A stretch of 64,000 nucleotides of DNA from a bacterium (GCA_035307765.1 DATGHU010000032.1:62001-126000); one strand, 5' to 3'; positions 7,629 to 17,311 are shown, counted from the stretch's first letter. A program made the numbers and translations. Notes: a model not told the origin generated them from the sequence alone.

Positions 7629-9224
7629 CTATTCCGCGGCGGGCACCGGCTCGTCGGGGCGTTCGCCGCGGCGGAGCAGCAGCACCAGGGGCAGGCAGCA
7701 GAGGAAAAGGATGGCGATCATCGCAAAGGCATAATTGAACGCGACGACAGCGGCCTGGTGGGCAATCGCCTGCGCGAGCACGGCCAGCGCCTGGAGATGG
7801 GCCCGCCCCTGGTCGATCCCCTGCCCGGCAAACCCACCCTGAAACGTCTGCCACCACCGCATGAACGTAGGGTTGGACGTGGAGGCGTACCGGACGAGGT
7901 TTGCGCTGGCCGTCGTCGTCTTGTGGTCCACGAGGGTGACGACAACCGCGGTGCCGAGGCTGCCGCCGAGCTGCCGGACGAGATTGTACAACCCGGTTGC
8001 CGCCTGCATCTGGTGCCGGGGGATGGTGGAGAGGGCGGTCGTCGAGATCGAGACGAAGATGAACGCGAAGGCCAGCCCCTGCCCGAGCTGCGGGATCAGG
8101 ATCTGCACCGGCCCCGTGTCCAGCGTGAACCGCGCCATCAGGAACGTGGACGCCGCCGCCAGCAACAACCCGATCGGCGCCATGATGTAGACGCCAAGCC
8201 GGTTATAGAGCGCACCGGCGATCGGCATCATGGCCACCATCACCAGGGACCGGGGCATCAGGGCCAGCCCCGACTGCGTCGCATCGTACCCCAGTAGATT
8301 CTGCAGGAAGAGGGGCAGCAGGATTAACCCGCCGAACAGCGCCACCCCCAACACCCCGATGATCAGCGTCCCGGCGGCAAACGAGGTATCCTTGAGGATC
8401 CGCAGGTTGACCACGGGGGCGGGGATCATCAGCTCCCACACGATGAACGCCGCGAGCGTCACCGCCGCCGCCGTCGCCAGGCCGAGGATGAATGGACTGC
8501 CGAACCACCCGTCGCGTTCACCCTGCTCCAGCATCGTCAGAAGCGTGGTCAGCCCGACGACCAGCAGGCCGATCCCCACAGCGTCGACCTTCTGCAGCCC
8601 CCGGGCCCGCATATAGGAAGGATCGACGATAAACTGCGAGACCATGAACAGGGAGAGCGCCCCCACCGGCAGATTGACGAAGAAGATCCACGGCCAGGAG
8701 TAGTTGTCGACCAGGTACCCCCCCAGCGTCGGCCCCAGCGCCGGGCCCAGCAGCACGACCATGCCGAAAAACCCCATCGCCTGCGCCTGCTCCCGAAGGG
8801 GGAAGGTCTCGCGCATGATCGCCTGCGCCACCGGCTGCAGGGCTCCGCCGCCCAACCCCTGGAGCACGCGGAAGGCGATGAGCTGCCCGAGGGTACGGGA
8901 GAACCCGCACAGCGCCGACGCGCCGGTGAAGATGATCACCGAGAACATGTACATCCGCTTCCGACCGACCACGGAGGAGAGCCACGCCGTGAGCGGCATC
9001 ACGAGCGCCACGGTGATGAGGTAGGACGTGGTGACCCAGGTGACGTCCTGGATCGTCGCCCCAAACGTCGCCTGCATGTGGATGAGGGCGATGTTCACGA
9101 CGCTGGTGTCGATCGTGGCCATGATCGAGCCGAGCAGGATCGATGAGGTGACGAGCCATTTGTTGGTGCCGCGGGCGCCCTCGGCCCCGATCCCGGGAGA
9201 GGCCGCGCCGGCCCGGACGGCCAC
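7629..9224 (-). CDS. MFS multidrug transporter, DHA2/EmrB-like (14 TM)
   Basis: Drug:H+ antiporter-2 family permease of about 531 residues, expected to span the inner membrane 14 times. Family motifs include DTSVVNIAL in TM1, LSSVVGRKRMY (motif A), LGPALGPTLGGYL (motif C) and the PRSLVMVAMMPIAG region. I place the start at GTG 9224, whose first base is 3 nt beyond the TAA of the upstream fusion-protein gene (9229-9227), inside a TAAGGGTG junction. It partners with the EmrA-like protein encoded upstream and probably exports hydrophobic toxicants. No dedicated outer-membrane channel is in this operon. Confidence 0.9.
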   Translation of the reverse strand: MAVRAGAASPGIGAEGARGTNKWLVTSSILLGSIMATIDTSVVNIALIHMQATFGATIQDVTWVTTSYLITVALVMPLTAWLSSVVGRKRMYMFSVIIFTGASALCGFSRTLGQLIAFRVLQGLGGGALQPVAQAIMRETFPLREQAQAMGFFGMVVLLGPALGPTLGGYLVDNYSWPWIFFVNLPVGALSLFMVSQFIVDPSYMRARGLQKVDAVGIGLLVVGLTTLLTMLEQGERDGWFGSPFILGLATAAAVTLAAFIVWELMIPAPVVNLRILKDTSFAAGTLIIGVLGVALFGGLILLPLFLQNLLGYDATQSGLALMPRSLVMVAMMPIAGALYNRLGVYIMAPIGLLLAAASTFLMARFTLDTGPVQILIPQLGQGLAFAFIFVSISTTALSTIPRHQMQAATGLYNLVRQLGGSLGTAVVVTLVDHKTTTASANLVRYASTSNPTFMRWWQTFQGGFAGQGIDQGRAHLQALAVLAQAIAHQAAVVAFNYAFAMIAILFLCCLPLVLLLRRGERPDEPVPAAE

Positions 9225-9226
9225 CC

Positions 9227-10678
9227 TTAGCGCGCCCCCGGCCGAGTATCGATCGAAACCTCGCAGGACAGGCCGATCTGCAGTGGGGGATCGTCTTTCC
9301 CAAGCCGCAGGGCGACCCGCACCGGCACGAGTTGAACCACCTTCACGAAGTTGCCGGTGGCATTGTCCGGCGGGAGCAGCGCGGTCGTCGATCCGGTCGT
9401 GGACCCGATGCTCTCGACGGTGCCGCGGAAGGTTCGACGGCGAAAGGCGTCGATGGTGATCCGGACCGGCTCCCCGACGCGGACGGCGCCGAGTTGGGTC
9501 TCCTTGACGTTGGCGACGACCCAAAGGTGATGCGCTAGGGTCAATGACAGCAGCGGCTGGTTCGGCTGGATCACCTGGCCGATCTCCACCGTCCGGTTCG
9601 TCACCCACCCGTCCTCCGGCGCACGGATCTTGGTGCGGCCCACGTTCACCTCGGCCGCCTCGACGGCCGCGGCGGCGCTGGCCACGTTGGCCTCCGCGAC
9701 GGCGAGTTCCCGCGCCTTCTGCTGGACGAGCGCCCCGCCGGCGGCGGCCTGCTCCACCTGGGCCTGGGCCTGTGAGATCTGTCCCCGCTGCACCTCCACG
9801 TTCTGGCGGGCGACGGCGACCTGTTCCTGGGATGCTTCGGCGGACACCAGGGCGTCGCGGGCCTGACGCAGGCCGTCCAGCGCGGCCTGATAGCGCGCCT
9901 TGGAGGATTCGAAGGTCGCCGTATCGATGTCTACCTGCTGCGCGGAGATCGCGCCCTGGGCGAGCAGCGTCCGGTCTCGGTTCGCCGTTCTGCCGGCGGT
10001 GTCGAGATCGGACTTTGCGGCCTGGACGTTCGCCTGCGCCGTCGTCACCTGCGCTCGAGCCTGAGCGATCTGCGCGGGGCTCGTCTGCCCGCTCATCCGC
10101 AGTTGAGCCTGAGCCTGCGGCAGATGCGGGGTCGTGGCCTGCAGGGCGGCCCGGGCCGCGAGGACCGCCGTGCGAAACTGCTCCCCCTGCGCGGCCAGCG
10201 CCGCCCGCATCGCCTCGACCTGGGCGCGAGCCGCGGCCAGCTGTGCCTTCGCCCCGGCCAGCGCGAGATTGTCGTCGGTTGGATCGAGCTCGACGAGCAC
10301 GGCGCCCGCCTTCACGGCCGCGTTCTCCTGCACGTCCACGGCGACGACGATCCCCGAAATTCGCGCGCTGATCGGTGCGATGTCGCCGCCGGTCTGGGCG
10401 TTATCGGTCTTGACCAGCCCGGCGTTCGTCCGCCAATAGGCGACGCCCGCGCCGATCAGCACCAGCGCCACCACCGCGAGCCCGATGAACACGATGCGCT
10501 GTGTTCGCCACCGAGGCCGGAGGGATTCCAACCCGGCATCCACCATCGTGGTCTTAGCGGCGGTTCCGTCCGCACCGGCGCCGTCCCGCGCCGCGGGCCG
10601 AGCGATGGGCTGCTCCGTCCCGGGGCGCGCGCCGCGGCCGATCTCCTTGGTCTGTGCCTCCACCGGCTCGTCAGCCAT
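9227..10678 (-). CDS. HlyD/EmrA-like membrane fusion protein
   Basis: Periplasmic adaptor protein of 483 residues. A roughly 55-residue basic/Pro/Ala-rich cytosolic tail precedes a single TM (about 57-75, ending GAGVAYWRT). A biotinyl-lipoyl half (APISARISGIVVAVDVQENAAV), a long Ala/Gln-rich coiled coil (about 125-330), the second lipoyl half (KIRAPEDGWV) and a beta-barrel domain follow. It links the DHA2 permease encoded downstream to the outer envelope. ATG 10678 lies inside the end of the MerR gene (8-nt overlap), so the two are translationally coupled. Confidence 0.92.
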   Translation of the reverse strand: MADEPVEAQTKEIGRGARPGTEQPIARPAARDGAGADGTAAKTTMVDAGLESLRPRWRTQRIVFIGLAVVALVLIGAGVAYWRTNAGLVKTDNAQTGGDIAPISARISGIVVAVDVQENAAVKAGAVLVELDPTDDNLALAGAKAQLAAARAQVEAMRAALAAQGEQFRTAVLAARAALQATTPHLPQAQAQLRMSGQTSPAQIAQARAQVTTAQANVQAAKSDLDTAGRTANRDRTLLAQGAISAQQVDIDTATFESSKARYQAALDGLRQARDALVSAEASQEQVAVARQNVEVQRGQISQAQAQVEQAAAGGALVQQKARELAVAEANVASAAAAVEAAEVNVGRTKIRAPEDGWVTNRTVEIGQVIQPNQPLLSLTLAHHLWVVANVKETQLGAVRVGEPVRITIDAFRRRTFRGTVESIGSTTGSTTALLPPDNATGNFVKVVQLVPVRVALRLGKDDPPLQIGLSCEVSIDTRPGAR

Positions 10679-11195
10679 TGTGGGCTCCCGCCTGCGGGAG
10701 CCCGGTCGCCCCGGCCGATGCCGTCTCGTCCGCTGCCCCCAGCTCGGCCCGGCGCCCGCGGACGCGGCTCAACCGCTCCAGCTGTTCCTCCCGCAGCTTG
10801 GCCAGCCGCACCATACGCTCGTCGATGATCCGAATCTGCGATTGAATGAGGCCGAAGGCCTGGTCCAGCAGCGCGAGGCGCGTATTGGGATCCGAGGTCC
10901 CGAAGTACGCCTCCCGGACCTCCGCCAGCATGGAATCCACGTGCAGTGTCTGCTTGACCTCCGCGAGGGAGAAGCCGAGCAGCGTCTGCAGCTCGTTGAT
11001 CCGCATGAGGAGCGCGATGTCCCCCTCCGTGAACAGGCGGAAGCCCCCGGCGGTCCTCCCCGAGGGGTGAAGGAGTCCGAACTCCTCGTAGTACCGGATG
11101 GCCCGGGGGGTGAGCCCGGTGCGCCGGACCACCTCCTCCATCCGGCACTGCACCCCGGAGTCGGCCGGGGATCCGTCCTGAACGGGTTTGTTCAT
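10671..11195 (-). CDS. MerR family regulator of the efflux operon
   Basis: MerR-type activator/repressor of 174 residues. The winged HTH is at about 18-90 (MEEVVRRTGLTPRAIRYYEEFG then LL, GGFRLFTEGDIALLMRI), followed by a dimerisation coiled coil (LGFSLAEVKQTL and onward) and a low-complexity tail. There is no cysteine pattern typical of metal sensors, so an organic ligand is more likely. It is first in a three-gene leftward operon with the EmrA- and EmrB-like genes and overlaps the former. It probably controls its own strong promoter immediately upstream. Confidence 0.9.
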   Translation of the reverse strand: MNKPVQDGSPADSGVQCRMEEVVRRTGLTPRAIRYYEEFGLLHPSGRTAGGFRLFTEGDIALLMRINELQTLLGFSLAEVKQTLHVDSMLAEVREAYFGTSDPNTRLALLDQAFGLIQSQIRIIDERMVRLAKLREEQLERLSRVRGRRAELGAADETASAGATGLPQAGAHNG

Positions 11196-11263
11196 CTCAG
11201 TTCATCAGGCACCAAGCACGATGTCCCGCCTCCGCGCGCCCACGCCTACCCGGCCGCCATCGG

Positions 11264-11292
11264 ATCATATCGAACTCTTACGTTAATGTCAA
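11264..11292 (-). promoter_or_regulatory. Near-consensus promoter and operator of the MerR efflux operon
   Basis: Minus-strand TTGACA (11292-11287), a 17-bp spacer and TATGAT (11269-11264) form an almost perfect sigma70-type promoter. The transcript would start near 11257, about 60 nt before ATG 11195. The spacer and -35 edge contain ACGTTAATGT on the plus strand (11280-11289), a near-palindrome (one mismatched pair). This lies where MerR-type regulators bind, between -35 and -10. Because the spacer is already 17 bp, the regulator more likely represses than realigns the promoter. Confidence 0.75.
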
Positions 11293-11344
11293 TTTATGAG
11301 TGGTGGGGCCAGGAAGCCTCTGGGGAAACGGTGACGGAGGTGGG

Positions 11345-12943
11345 CTATTTGATGCCGAAAGCGACAAGCGAGGTGCCGGAGCCCAGGTAGACCCGGCCGT
11401 CGACGACCGCGGGGGTGATAAACCGGTGGGGCTGGCCGATCGCGTCAGAGTCTCCGGACCGGTACACGACGTCCCCGATGCGGGCATCCAGCGCGTAAAG
11501 AACGCGGGCCCGCGCGTCGACCACCCAGACGAGGCCGCCGTCGGGACCGGGTCCCGAGACCGACGGCGCCCCGGAATCCTGCATCGACGGGCTGCACCAC
11601 GCAACATTGAACGTCGAGCCTCGGCTCCCCTGGGCGACCCCGAGGCGAAGCGCCACCACCCCGCCGCTGCCCTGACATCCCGCGGGCTGACTTCCGTGCC
11701 CGGGGACGAAGATGAATCGACCGGCACCCCCGCCGTCCCAGTACGCGGCCGCGGAGAACACTTTGGGTTCGCCGCCGCGACAAGTTCCGAACACGCACTG
11801 GCTGTAGACTCCCTCGCCGTGGATGCCGTCTCCGCGGCTCACCCCGCCCATGTTGACCCGATTGATCAGGTACGCCACCCCCTGCTTCCCCGCCGCAAAG
11901 AGGAGTTCGGGCGTCGCGGATCCTGGCTCTTCCGGCAGCACGAGCGGGGTGCTCGACCCGAGGTCGGTGTCCGAATCATTCAGGCTCACGAAGTTACTGG
12001 GGGTGAAGAAATCGGGCGCGCGACCTGAGAATCCGAGGCTCGGCGCTGTGGTGAGGCGCACGACGCTGTTGCCCAGATCAACCGGACCCCCCGAGTCGCT
12101 GTTCCCGGTGGAGGCGTAGAGGCGACCCGCCGCGTCCGCCGCCAGCCCCGCCGTCGCCCAGATCCCTCCCTCCCGATGCGAGGGGGTGGCAAAAGCCTGC
12201 TGGCGCTGCGGCCGGGCGACCGGCAGTCCCACGACCCAGCCGTGGTAGACGCCGCAGTCCCCGAAGTATCCTCCGAAGGGGACGTAAATGGTCCCCGCCA
12301 GCAGCGTCAGCGCTCCGCGCTGCTGCTGCGGTTCGGGGTCGAACCGCAACCCGGACGCCGCGGGAGGCGCGATCGCCACCGCCCACCCCGCGCGCATCGC
12401 GCCGCTGGCCAGGTCCAGCGCCGCGACCTTGTACACCTTGGTCGCCCCCCGATCGGGGGTGGTAAGCCCCGCGACGTAGAGGGTCGACGCGGCGCGGTCG
12501 ATGACCGGGGTGCCGGTGATGCCCACGGGATCGATGTTCCCGCAGGGCAGGCTCGCCCGCGCTACCGGTGCCCCCAGGGAGACCGGGCCCCACGCTGGGC
12601 TCCCGTCGGCGGCGTTGAACGCGTAGATCAGATCGTGTTCGGTGACCACGTACACGATCGTGCGTGACGTCCCGCGCACATTCACGTTGTGCACGACGAG
12701 CGGCTCCGCGTAAATTTCGCCGGCAACCGTCGCCGCCCACAGCCGGCCGAAACCGCCGGCGCGAACGGACGCCGGCGTGAGGACGCGCTCCGCGGCGTTC
12801 CAACCGGTACGCGCCGCGTCGCCGTGGAACATCAGGAGGTCGACCCCGGGCGCCGGGGAGCCGTCGGTCGGGACCGCGGCGACAAGGGCGACGACGGCCG
12901 CAAGACAGATGAGGGTCACCGCGTTGGCGCAAGCTCGGGACAC
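11345..12943 (-). CDS. Secreted PQQ-like beta-propeller protein
   Basis: Exported protein of about 532 residues. The start is GTG 12943: it has a GGGAGG site and opens directly onto a signal peptide (hydrophobic run CANAVTLICLAAVVALVAAV). The mature part shows propeller repeats in the style of PQQ-dependent dehydrogenases: FHGDAARTGWN, YVVTEHDLIYAFNAADGSP, TPVIDRAASTLYVAGLT, GGLVWVVDARARVLYALDA, TPAVVDGRVYLGSGTSLVAF. I do not see the vicinal disulfide or the full metal/PQQ ligand set of the true dehydrogenases, so it is better called a PQQ-like repeat protein. It is convergent with nothing and stands alone; function unknown. Confidence 0.8.
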   Translation of the reverse strand: MSRACANAVTLICLAAVVALVAAVPTDGSPAPGVDLLMFHGDAARTGWNAAERVLTPASVRAGGFGRLWAATVAGEIYAEPLVVHNVNVRGTSRTIVYVVTEHDLIYAFNAADGSPAWGPVSLGAPVARASLPCGNIDPVGITGTPVIDRAASTLYVAGLTTPDRGATKVYKVAALDLASGAMRAGWAVAIAPPAASGLRFDPEPQQQRGALTLLAGTIYVPFGGYFGDCGVYHGWVVGLPVARPQRQQAFATPSHREGGIWATAGLAADAAGRLYASTGNSDSGGPVDLGNSVVRLTTAPSLGFSGRAPDFFTPSNFVSLNDSDTDLGSSTPLVLPEEPGSATPELLFAAGKQGVAYLINRVNMGGVSRGDGIHGEGVYSQCVFGTCRGGEPKVFSAAAYWDGGGAGRFIFVPGHGSQPAGCQGSGGVVALRLGVAQGSRGSTFNVAWCSPSMQDSGAPSVSGPGPDGGLVWVVDARARVLYALDARIGDVVYRSGDSDAIGQPHRFITPAVVDGRVYLGSGTSLVAFGIK

Positions 12944-13259
12944 TGCGCGCACCTCCCAGGACGCTCGGGGTCGCGGCCCGCCGCGTCCGGTCGCGCCCAT
13001 TGTAGCATCCGGCATGAACTCAAAGCCCGCCGAGCGGAGCATGAAGTTGGGGTAATATAGGGTATGGGCGACCCGGGGGCCGTGCTGGAACCATTTGGGT
13101 GAGCCCGACCGCTTGCCATTGGAGATGCGCTCGGGGGCCCGCGATACGGGTCCCCAGCCCGGCGCGTGAGCCGGGGCACGAGACGAATCGATGAAGGCCG
13201 GAGCCGGTGTGCGCGCGCGCCACCCGAGCCAGCTCGGCCCCACTGGAGGAACGCCCGGA

Positions 13260-14195
13260 ATGGACGTCAGGGAGACCGCCCCCGCGCCTCCACACACACT
13301 GGTCGGGCCGCCCACCGCCCGTCGGTTCGTCCTCAGCCTGGTGCGTGCGGTTGAGAAGTTTTGGGAACACGGCGACCTTTTCGCGGCCGCCGCCATCAGC
13401 TTCTACGCGCTCTTCTCGCTCCTGCCGCTCGTGATGCTGTTCCTCGCCGGCCTCCAGCTGTTCTTCCCCTACCAGGCGGTCCAGCGGAACCTCGGGCGGC
13501 TGTTCGGCATGACGGCAAACGACGTGGTCCTCCAGACCATTAGGAGCGCCTACGCCCAGGAAGCGACGCTGGGCTGGGTGGGAGCGATCGCGCTGATCCT
13601 CGCCGCCGGCGGGGTGTTCACCGCACTTCAGGTCGCGCTGGACCGGGTCTGGGAGTGCCGGGGCCGGTTCTTCCACGCCCGGTACTTCATCGGGGTCTTT
13701 ACGATGGCGGCCTCGCTGCTGATCTTCCTCGCGATGCTGATCGGCACGGTGTTCGTGTTCAGGCTGATCCGGACCACCGTCGTCGGGGAGTGGCTGGGGT
13801 GGCCGCGGGTACCCGGACGGGGCGCCGGGAACGCCCTGACCATCGCGACCGGGCTTGCACAGTTCGGGATCTTCTGGATCGGCTACCGGTTCCTGCCCAA
13901 TGCCCCGGTCCGGTGGCGGGACGCGCTGCCGGGCGCGGCGATCGCCGCCATCCTGTGGCATGCGATGGCCTACGTGCTCGCCTGGTACCTGGGGACGATC
14001 GCCGACTACAGCACGCTTTACCACTCACTCAGCGTCATCATCGCCCTGCTGGTCTGGATCTACGGCTTGACCGGCAGCTTCATGCTCGGCGCGGAGATCG
14101 TGGCCCAGCACACGCGCTGGCCGCAGGGACGCGGCGGGTCGCTGTGGCAGCAGCCGCTGCCGCCGCCGGGGCAGGACCCGTCCGCCGGACGGTGA
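13260..14195 (+). CDS. YihY/virulence factor BrkB family membrane protein
   Basis: UPF0761/YihY-type inner-membrane protein of 311 residues with six predicted TM segments. Family hallmarks are FAAAAISFYALFSLLPLVML near the N-terminus (quoted to 20 residues), WVGAIALILAAGGVFTAL, FRFLPNAPVRWRDALPGA-like GYRFLPNAPVRWRDALPGA, and YSTLYHSLSVIIALLVWIY. ATG 13260 is chosen because GGAGGA ends 9 nt upstream and upstream residues are low-complexity. The molecular role of the family is unresolved. The neighbouring genes give no clear context. Confidence 0.88.
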   Translation: MDVRETAPAPPHTLVGPPTARRFVLSLVRAVEKFWEHGDLFAAAAISFYALFSLLPLVMLFLAGLQLFFPYQAVQRNLGRLFGMTANDVVLQTIRSAYAQEATLGWVGAIALILAAGGVFTALQVALDRVWECRGRFFHARYFIGVFTMAASLLIFLAMLIGTVFVFRLIRTTVVGEWLGWPRVPGRGAGNALTIATGLAQFGIFWIGYRFLPNAPVRWRDALPGAAIAAILWHAMAYVLAWYLGTIADYSTLYHSLSVIIALLVWIYGLTGSFMLGAEIVAQHTRWPQGRGGSLWQQPLPPPGQDPSAGR

Positions 14196-14251
14196 GTGGC
14201 CGGAGCGCGTTCGGCAGGGACCGCATCCGAACGCCGTGAATCCGTGCCAAC

Positions 14252-15178
14252 GTGCCCGGCGACCCGTTACCCCGGGCCTCACGCCGGACGGTGGCCGCCG
14301 CCAGGGGGGCGATCGCGGACAGCCGCCGGCGGTGGCTCGGCATCATCCTCAACGCGGCGTCCGCGGTCGCCTATAGCACCTCCGGCTTCTTCACCCGTTT
14401 GCTCCATTTCGATGCCTGGCCCATCCTGTTCTGGCGAGGGCTCTTTGCGGGCGTCTTCATCGGCGGCATCATCGTCTGGCAGCAGCGCCGAAACGCGCCA
14501 GCGGCCTTCCGGGCCATCGGATGGCCCGGGGCGGCGGCGGCGTCCCTCTCCACCCTCGCCACGATCATGGTCATCAACGCGTTCCGCCGCACATCGGTCG
14601 CCGATGTGACGATCATCTCCGCGACGGCTCCGTTCATGACCGCTGCGCTCGGCTGGCTCTGGATCCGGGAGCGCGAGAGCTGGACGACCCTGCTGGCGGG
14701 CACCGTGGCCCTGGCGGGGGCGATCGCGATGGTCGGGGGCGCCGTGTCGGAGGGTCACCTCACCGGCGACCTGCTGGCCTTCGGGATGACCCTCTGCATG
14801 GCGGTCATGATGCTCATCATCCGCAAGCACCGAGCCCCCCCGATGCTGCCCGCCGCGTGTCTCTCGGCCTTTCTGTGTGCGCTCATCGTCTGGCCGGTGT
14901 CGAGCCCGGGCGCCGCGGGTCCGAGGGACATCGTCTCGCTCGCGCTCTTCGGAACCACGCAGTTTGGGCTCGGCCTGCTGTTGCTGACGCTTGGAGCCCG
15001 ACTGGTCTCCGCGACCGAATCGGCGTTAATGGGCGCCCTGGAGGCGCCGCTCGGCCCCCTCTGGGTTTGGCTCGCCTTCGGGGAAACGCCATCGCTCACC
15101 ACCTGGGTAGGCGGCACCGTCATCATGGGCGCGCTCGCCGCGCACATTCTCACCAGCAGCCGGCCGCGCACCGCCTGA
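14252..15178 (+). CDS. DMT/EamA family transporter
   Basis: Drug/metabolite transporter superfamily permease of about 308 residues with ten predicted TM helices in two EamA halves. Typical marks are ASAVAYSTSGFFTRLL at TM1, FWRGLFAGVFIG, RRTSVADVTIISATAPFMTA, and ESALMGALEAPLGPLWVWL in the second half. The GTG at 14252 lacks an SD site. A later in-frame GTG near 14290 would drop a basic N-terminal tail, so the start is uncertain. Substrate unknown; relatives export amino acids, purines or small metabolites. Confidence 0.85.
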   Translation: MPGDPLPRASRRTVAAARGAIADSRRRWLGIILNAASAVAYSTSGFFTRLLHFDAWPILFWRGLFAGVFIGGIIVWQQRRNAPAAFRAIGWPGAAAASLSTLATIMVINAFRRTSVADVTIISATAPFMTAALGWLWIRERESWTTLLAGTVALAGAIAMVGGAVSEGHLTGDLLAFGMTLCMAVMMLIIRKHRAPPMLPAACLSAFLCALIVWPVSSPGAAGPRDIVSLALFGTTQFGLGLLLLTLGARLVSATESALMGALEAPLGPLWVWLAFGETPSLTTWVGGTVIMGALAAHILTSSRPRTA

Positions 15179-15449
15179 CCCGTCGCACCTCTCCAACGGG
15201 ATGGTTCCGGTCCGGGGCGAGGTGTCGCGCGATCGGTACGATCCCGTCAGTGGCTCGCAGAACTGCGCCGCGTCCGTGGTCTGCGCCAGGCGGCGAGAGG
15301 GTGAAGATGCCGCCCCCGACCCCGTCGCAGGCGTGGGATGGTACGGAGATGCTCGTCCGGGCGCGCGAGGGGGATCGTCCCGCCGAGAATGCGATATAAT
15401 AATGCCTGCAGAAAACAGCGTTCGTGTTTGCAGAGGACGGGAGGAGATC

Positions 15450-16280
15450 ATGCGCATCGCGTTGGGACAGTTGGCCGCATCCGGGCGCAAGGAGGAAAAC
15501 CTGGAGGCGGCACGGCAGGCGGTCCAGGCCGCTCGACGCGGAGGCGCCGACCTGTTGCTCCTGCCCGAAGTGTTCATGGCCTTCCTCACGCCCCGCTCGG
15601 ACACCGTGCCGGCCGCCGTCGCGGAGCCGCTCGATGGTCCGTTCGTCTCGGCGCTGGCGGATGCGGCCCGTGCATCCCGGCTGCACATCGGGTGCGGCGT
15701 GTGGGAAACCGCCCCGGGGGAAGGCGTCCGCGCCTACAACACCGCCGTCCTGCTGGGGCCGGACGGGTCGCTGCTGCTCGCGTACCGAAAGACCCACATG
15801 TACGACGCATTTGCTTTTCGCGAGTCGGATCTGTCCGTGGCGGGCGACGCCGCACCCCGGACGGTTCGGACGCCGCTCGGCGTGCTCGGGATGCTCGTCT
15901 GCTACGAACTGCGGTTCCCCGAGCTCACGCGGATGCTGGCCCTCGATGGCGCCGAGGTGCTGTTGCTGCCCTCGGCGTGGATCGCCGGTCCGCGTAAAGA
16001 AGCGCACTGGACGACCCTCATCGGGGCCCGCGCGATCGAGAACACCATCTTTGTCGCCGCGGCCGATCAAGCGGGAGACGGGCGTGTGGGGTGCAGTGCC
16101 CTCGTCGATCCGATGGGCATCACGCTGGCCGGCGGCGGCGAAGCTCCCGGCCTGATCTTCGGGGACGTGGACCTCGGGCGGATCGGGCAGGTTCGACAGA
16201 AACTGCCGTCGCTGGGGCAGCGCCGAGAGGAGATCTACGCTCAGCGCGCTCCCGCCGAGCGCGCCGCCTCCCGGCGCTAG
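15450..16280 (+). CDS. Carbon-nitrogen hydrolase (nitrilase superfamily)
   Basis: Amidase/nitrilase-fold hydrolase of 276 residues. The Glu-Lys-Cys catalytic triad is complete: Glu40 in LLLLPE, Lys114 in YRKTHMYDA and Cys151 in LVCYELRFPEL. These surrounds fit omega-amidase/carbamoylase-like branches rather than true nitrilases. Start ATG 15450 has a GGGAGGAG site. A TATAAT at 15395-15400 upstream may be its -10, though no good -35 is visible. It ends 21 nt from the convergent aminotransferase gene. The amide substrate is not predictable. Confidence 0.9.
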   Translation: MRIALGQLAASGRKEENLEAARQAVQAARRGGADLLLLPEVFMAFLTPRSDTVPAAVAEPLDGPFVSALADAARASRLHIGCGVWETAPGEGVRAYNTAVLLGPDGSLLLAYRKTHMYDAFAFRESDLSVAGDAAPRTVRTPLGVLGMLVCYELRFPELTRMLALDGAEVLLLPSAWIAGPRKEAHWTTLIGARAIENTIFVAAADQAGDGRVGCSALVDPMGITLAGGGEAPGLIFGDVDLGRIGQVRQKLPSLGQRREEIYAQRAPAERAASRR

Positions 16281-16301
16281 GAACCGCGCCGCCGCTGCCG
16301 G

Positions 16302-17252
16302 CTACGCGGGGGTCTTCACCGTGTGGTACACCGGCGTGAGCCAGTGCCGGTACTGCGGCACCCGGCCCTCCGCCACCGAGAAGTACGTCTCCTGCAGCCG
16401 CCGGGTGATCGGGCCCGGCTGTCCCTTCCCGATCGCGTAGCGGTCGATCGACCTGACCGGAGTGACCTCCCACCCGCTGCCGCAGAAGAACGCCTCGTCG
16501 GCAATGTAGAGTTCGGTCCGGTCGATCTCGCGCTCCACGACGTGGAGCCGGAGCGCGTCCCTGGCCAGCTCGAGCACCGTGGCTCGGGTGATCGACTCGA
16601 GAATGTTGGAGGTCACCGGGGCCGTGATCAGCGCGCCGTCGCGGATCATGAAGAAACAGGCCCCCGGCCCCTCGGACACCTTTCCCCGCTCGTTGAGCAG
16701 GATCGGCTGGCCGGAGTACCCGTTGGTGCGCGCCTCCATCACCGCCAGTCGCGCGTTGTGATAGTTCGCGCCTGCCTTGACCCGGGGCGGCACCGTCGTG
16801 TCCCCGATCCGGGTCCAGCTGCTGATGCAGGAATCGATCCCCTCGCTGATCCCCTGCGAGTGCGGGGCCAGGCGGGGCAGGATGAACCCCCCGATCGGCG
16901 CCTGCTCCGGCGGCCAGACATCGTCACCCTCCCCCACGTACAGCGTGAGCCGGAACCACACCGTTCCCTCGAAGGCGTTCGCCCGGATCACCTCGATCTG
17001 CGCGCGGGTGAGTTCCTCCTTCGTCCACGGAATCCCCATCCGCATGATCTTCGAGGAGTTCCACAGCCGGACCATGTGCTCGTCGTTGCGGAAGATGAAC
17101 AGCTCGCGCTCGTCGGTGTTCCAGTAGGCGCGGACGCCCTCGAACACGTTGGCGCCGCGGAGCACCGTGGCGGTCGAGACGTGGACCTTCGCGTCGTCCC
17201 AGGGCACGACCGCGCCGTTGAACCAGACAAATTTTGGATGATTGGGGGCCAT
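16302..17252 (-). CDS. ilvE: Branched-chain amino acid aminotransferase
   Basis: Fold-type IV PLP aminotransferase of 316 residues interconverting Leu/Ile/Val and their 2-oxo acids. The PLP-binding Lys159 is in RVKAGANYHNARLA. Other marks are the GANVFEGVRAYW segment near the N-terminus, NERGKVSEGPGACFF and FFCGSGWEVTPV. The last has a residue change from the usual FxxGTAAEVTPV, replacing T-A-A with S-G-W, so side activity or altered specificity is possible. GAGAGGAG precedes the ATG. It appears monocistronic. Confidence 0.88.
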   Translation of the reverse strand: MAPNHPKFVWFNGAVVPWDDAKVHVSTATVLRGANVFEGVRAYWNTDERELFIFRNDEHMVRLWNSSKIMRMGIPWTKEELTRAQIEVIRANAFEGTVWFRLTLYVGEGDDVWPPEQAPIGGFILPRLAPHSQGISEGIDSCISSWTRIGDTTVPPRVKAGANYHNARLAVMEARTNGYSGQPILLNERGKVSEGPGACFFMIRDGALITAPVTSNILESITRATVLELARDALRLHVVEREIDRTELYIADEAFFCGSGWEVTPVRSIDRYAIGKGQPGPITRRLQETYFSVAEGRVPQYRHWLTPVYHTVKTPA

Positions 17253-17311
17253 GGATCGCTCCTCTCGTCGTGGGGGTCTGGAACGATTCTATGGGTGCGC
17301 GCAGTTCCCGG

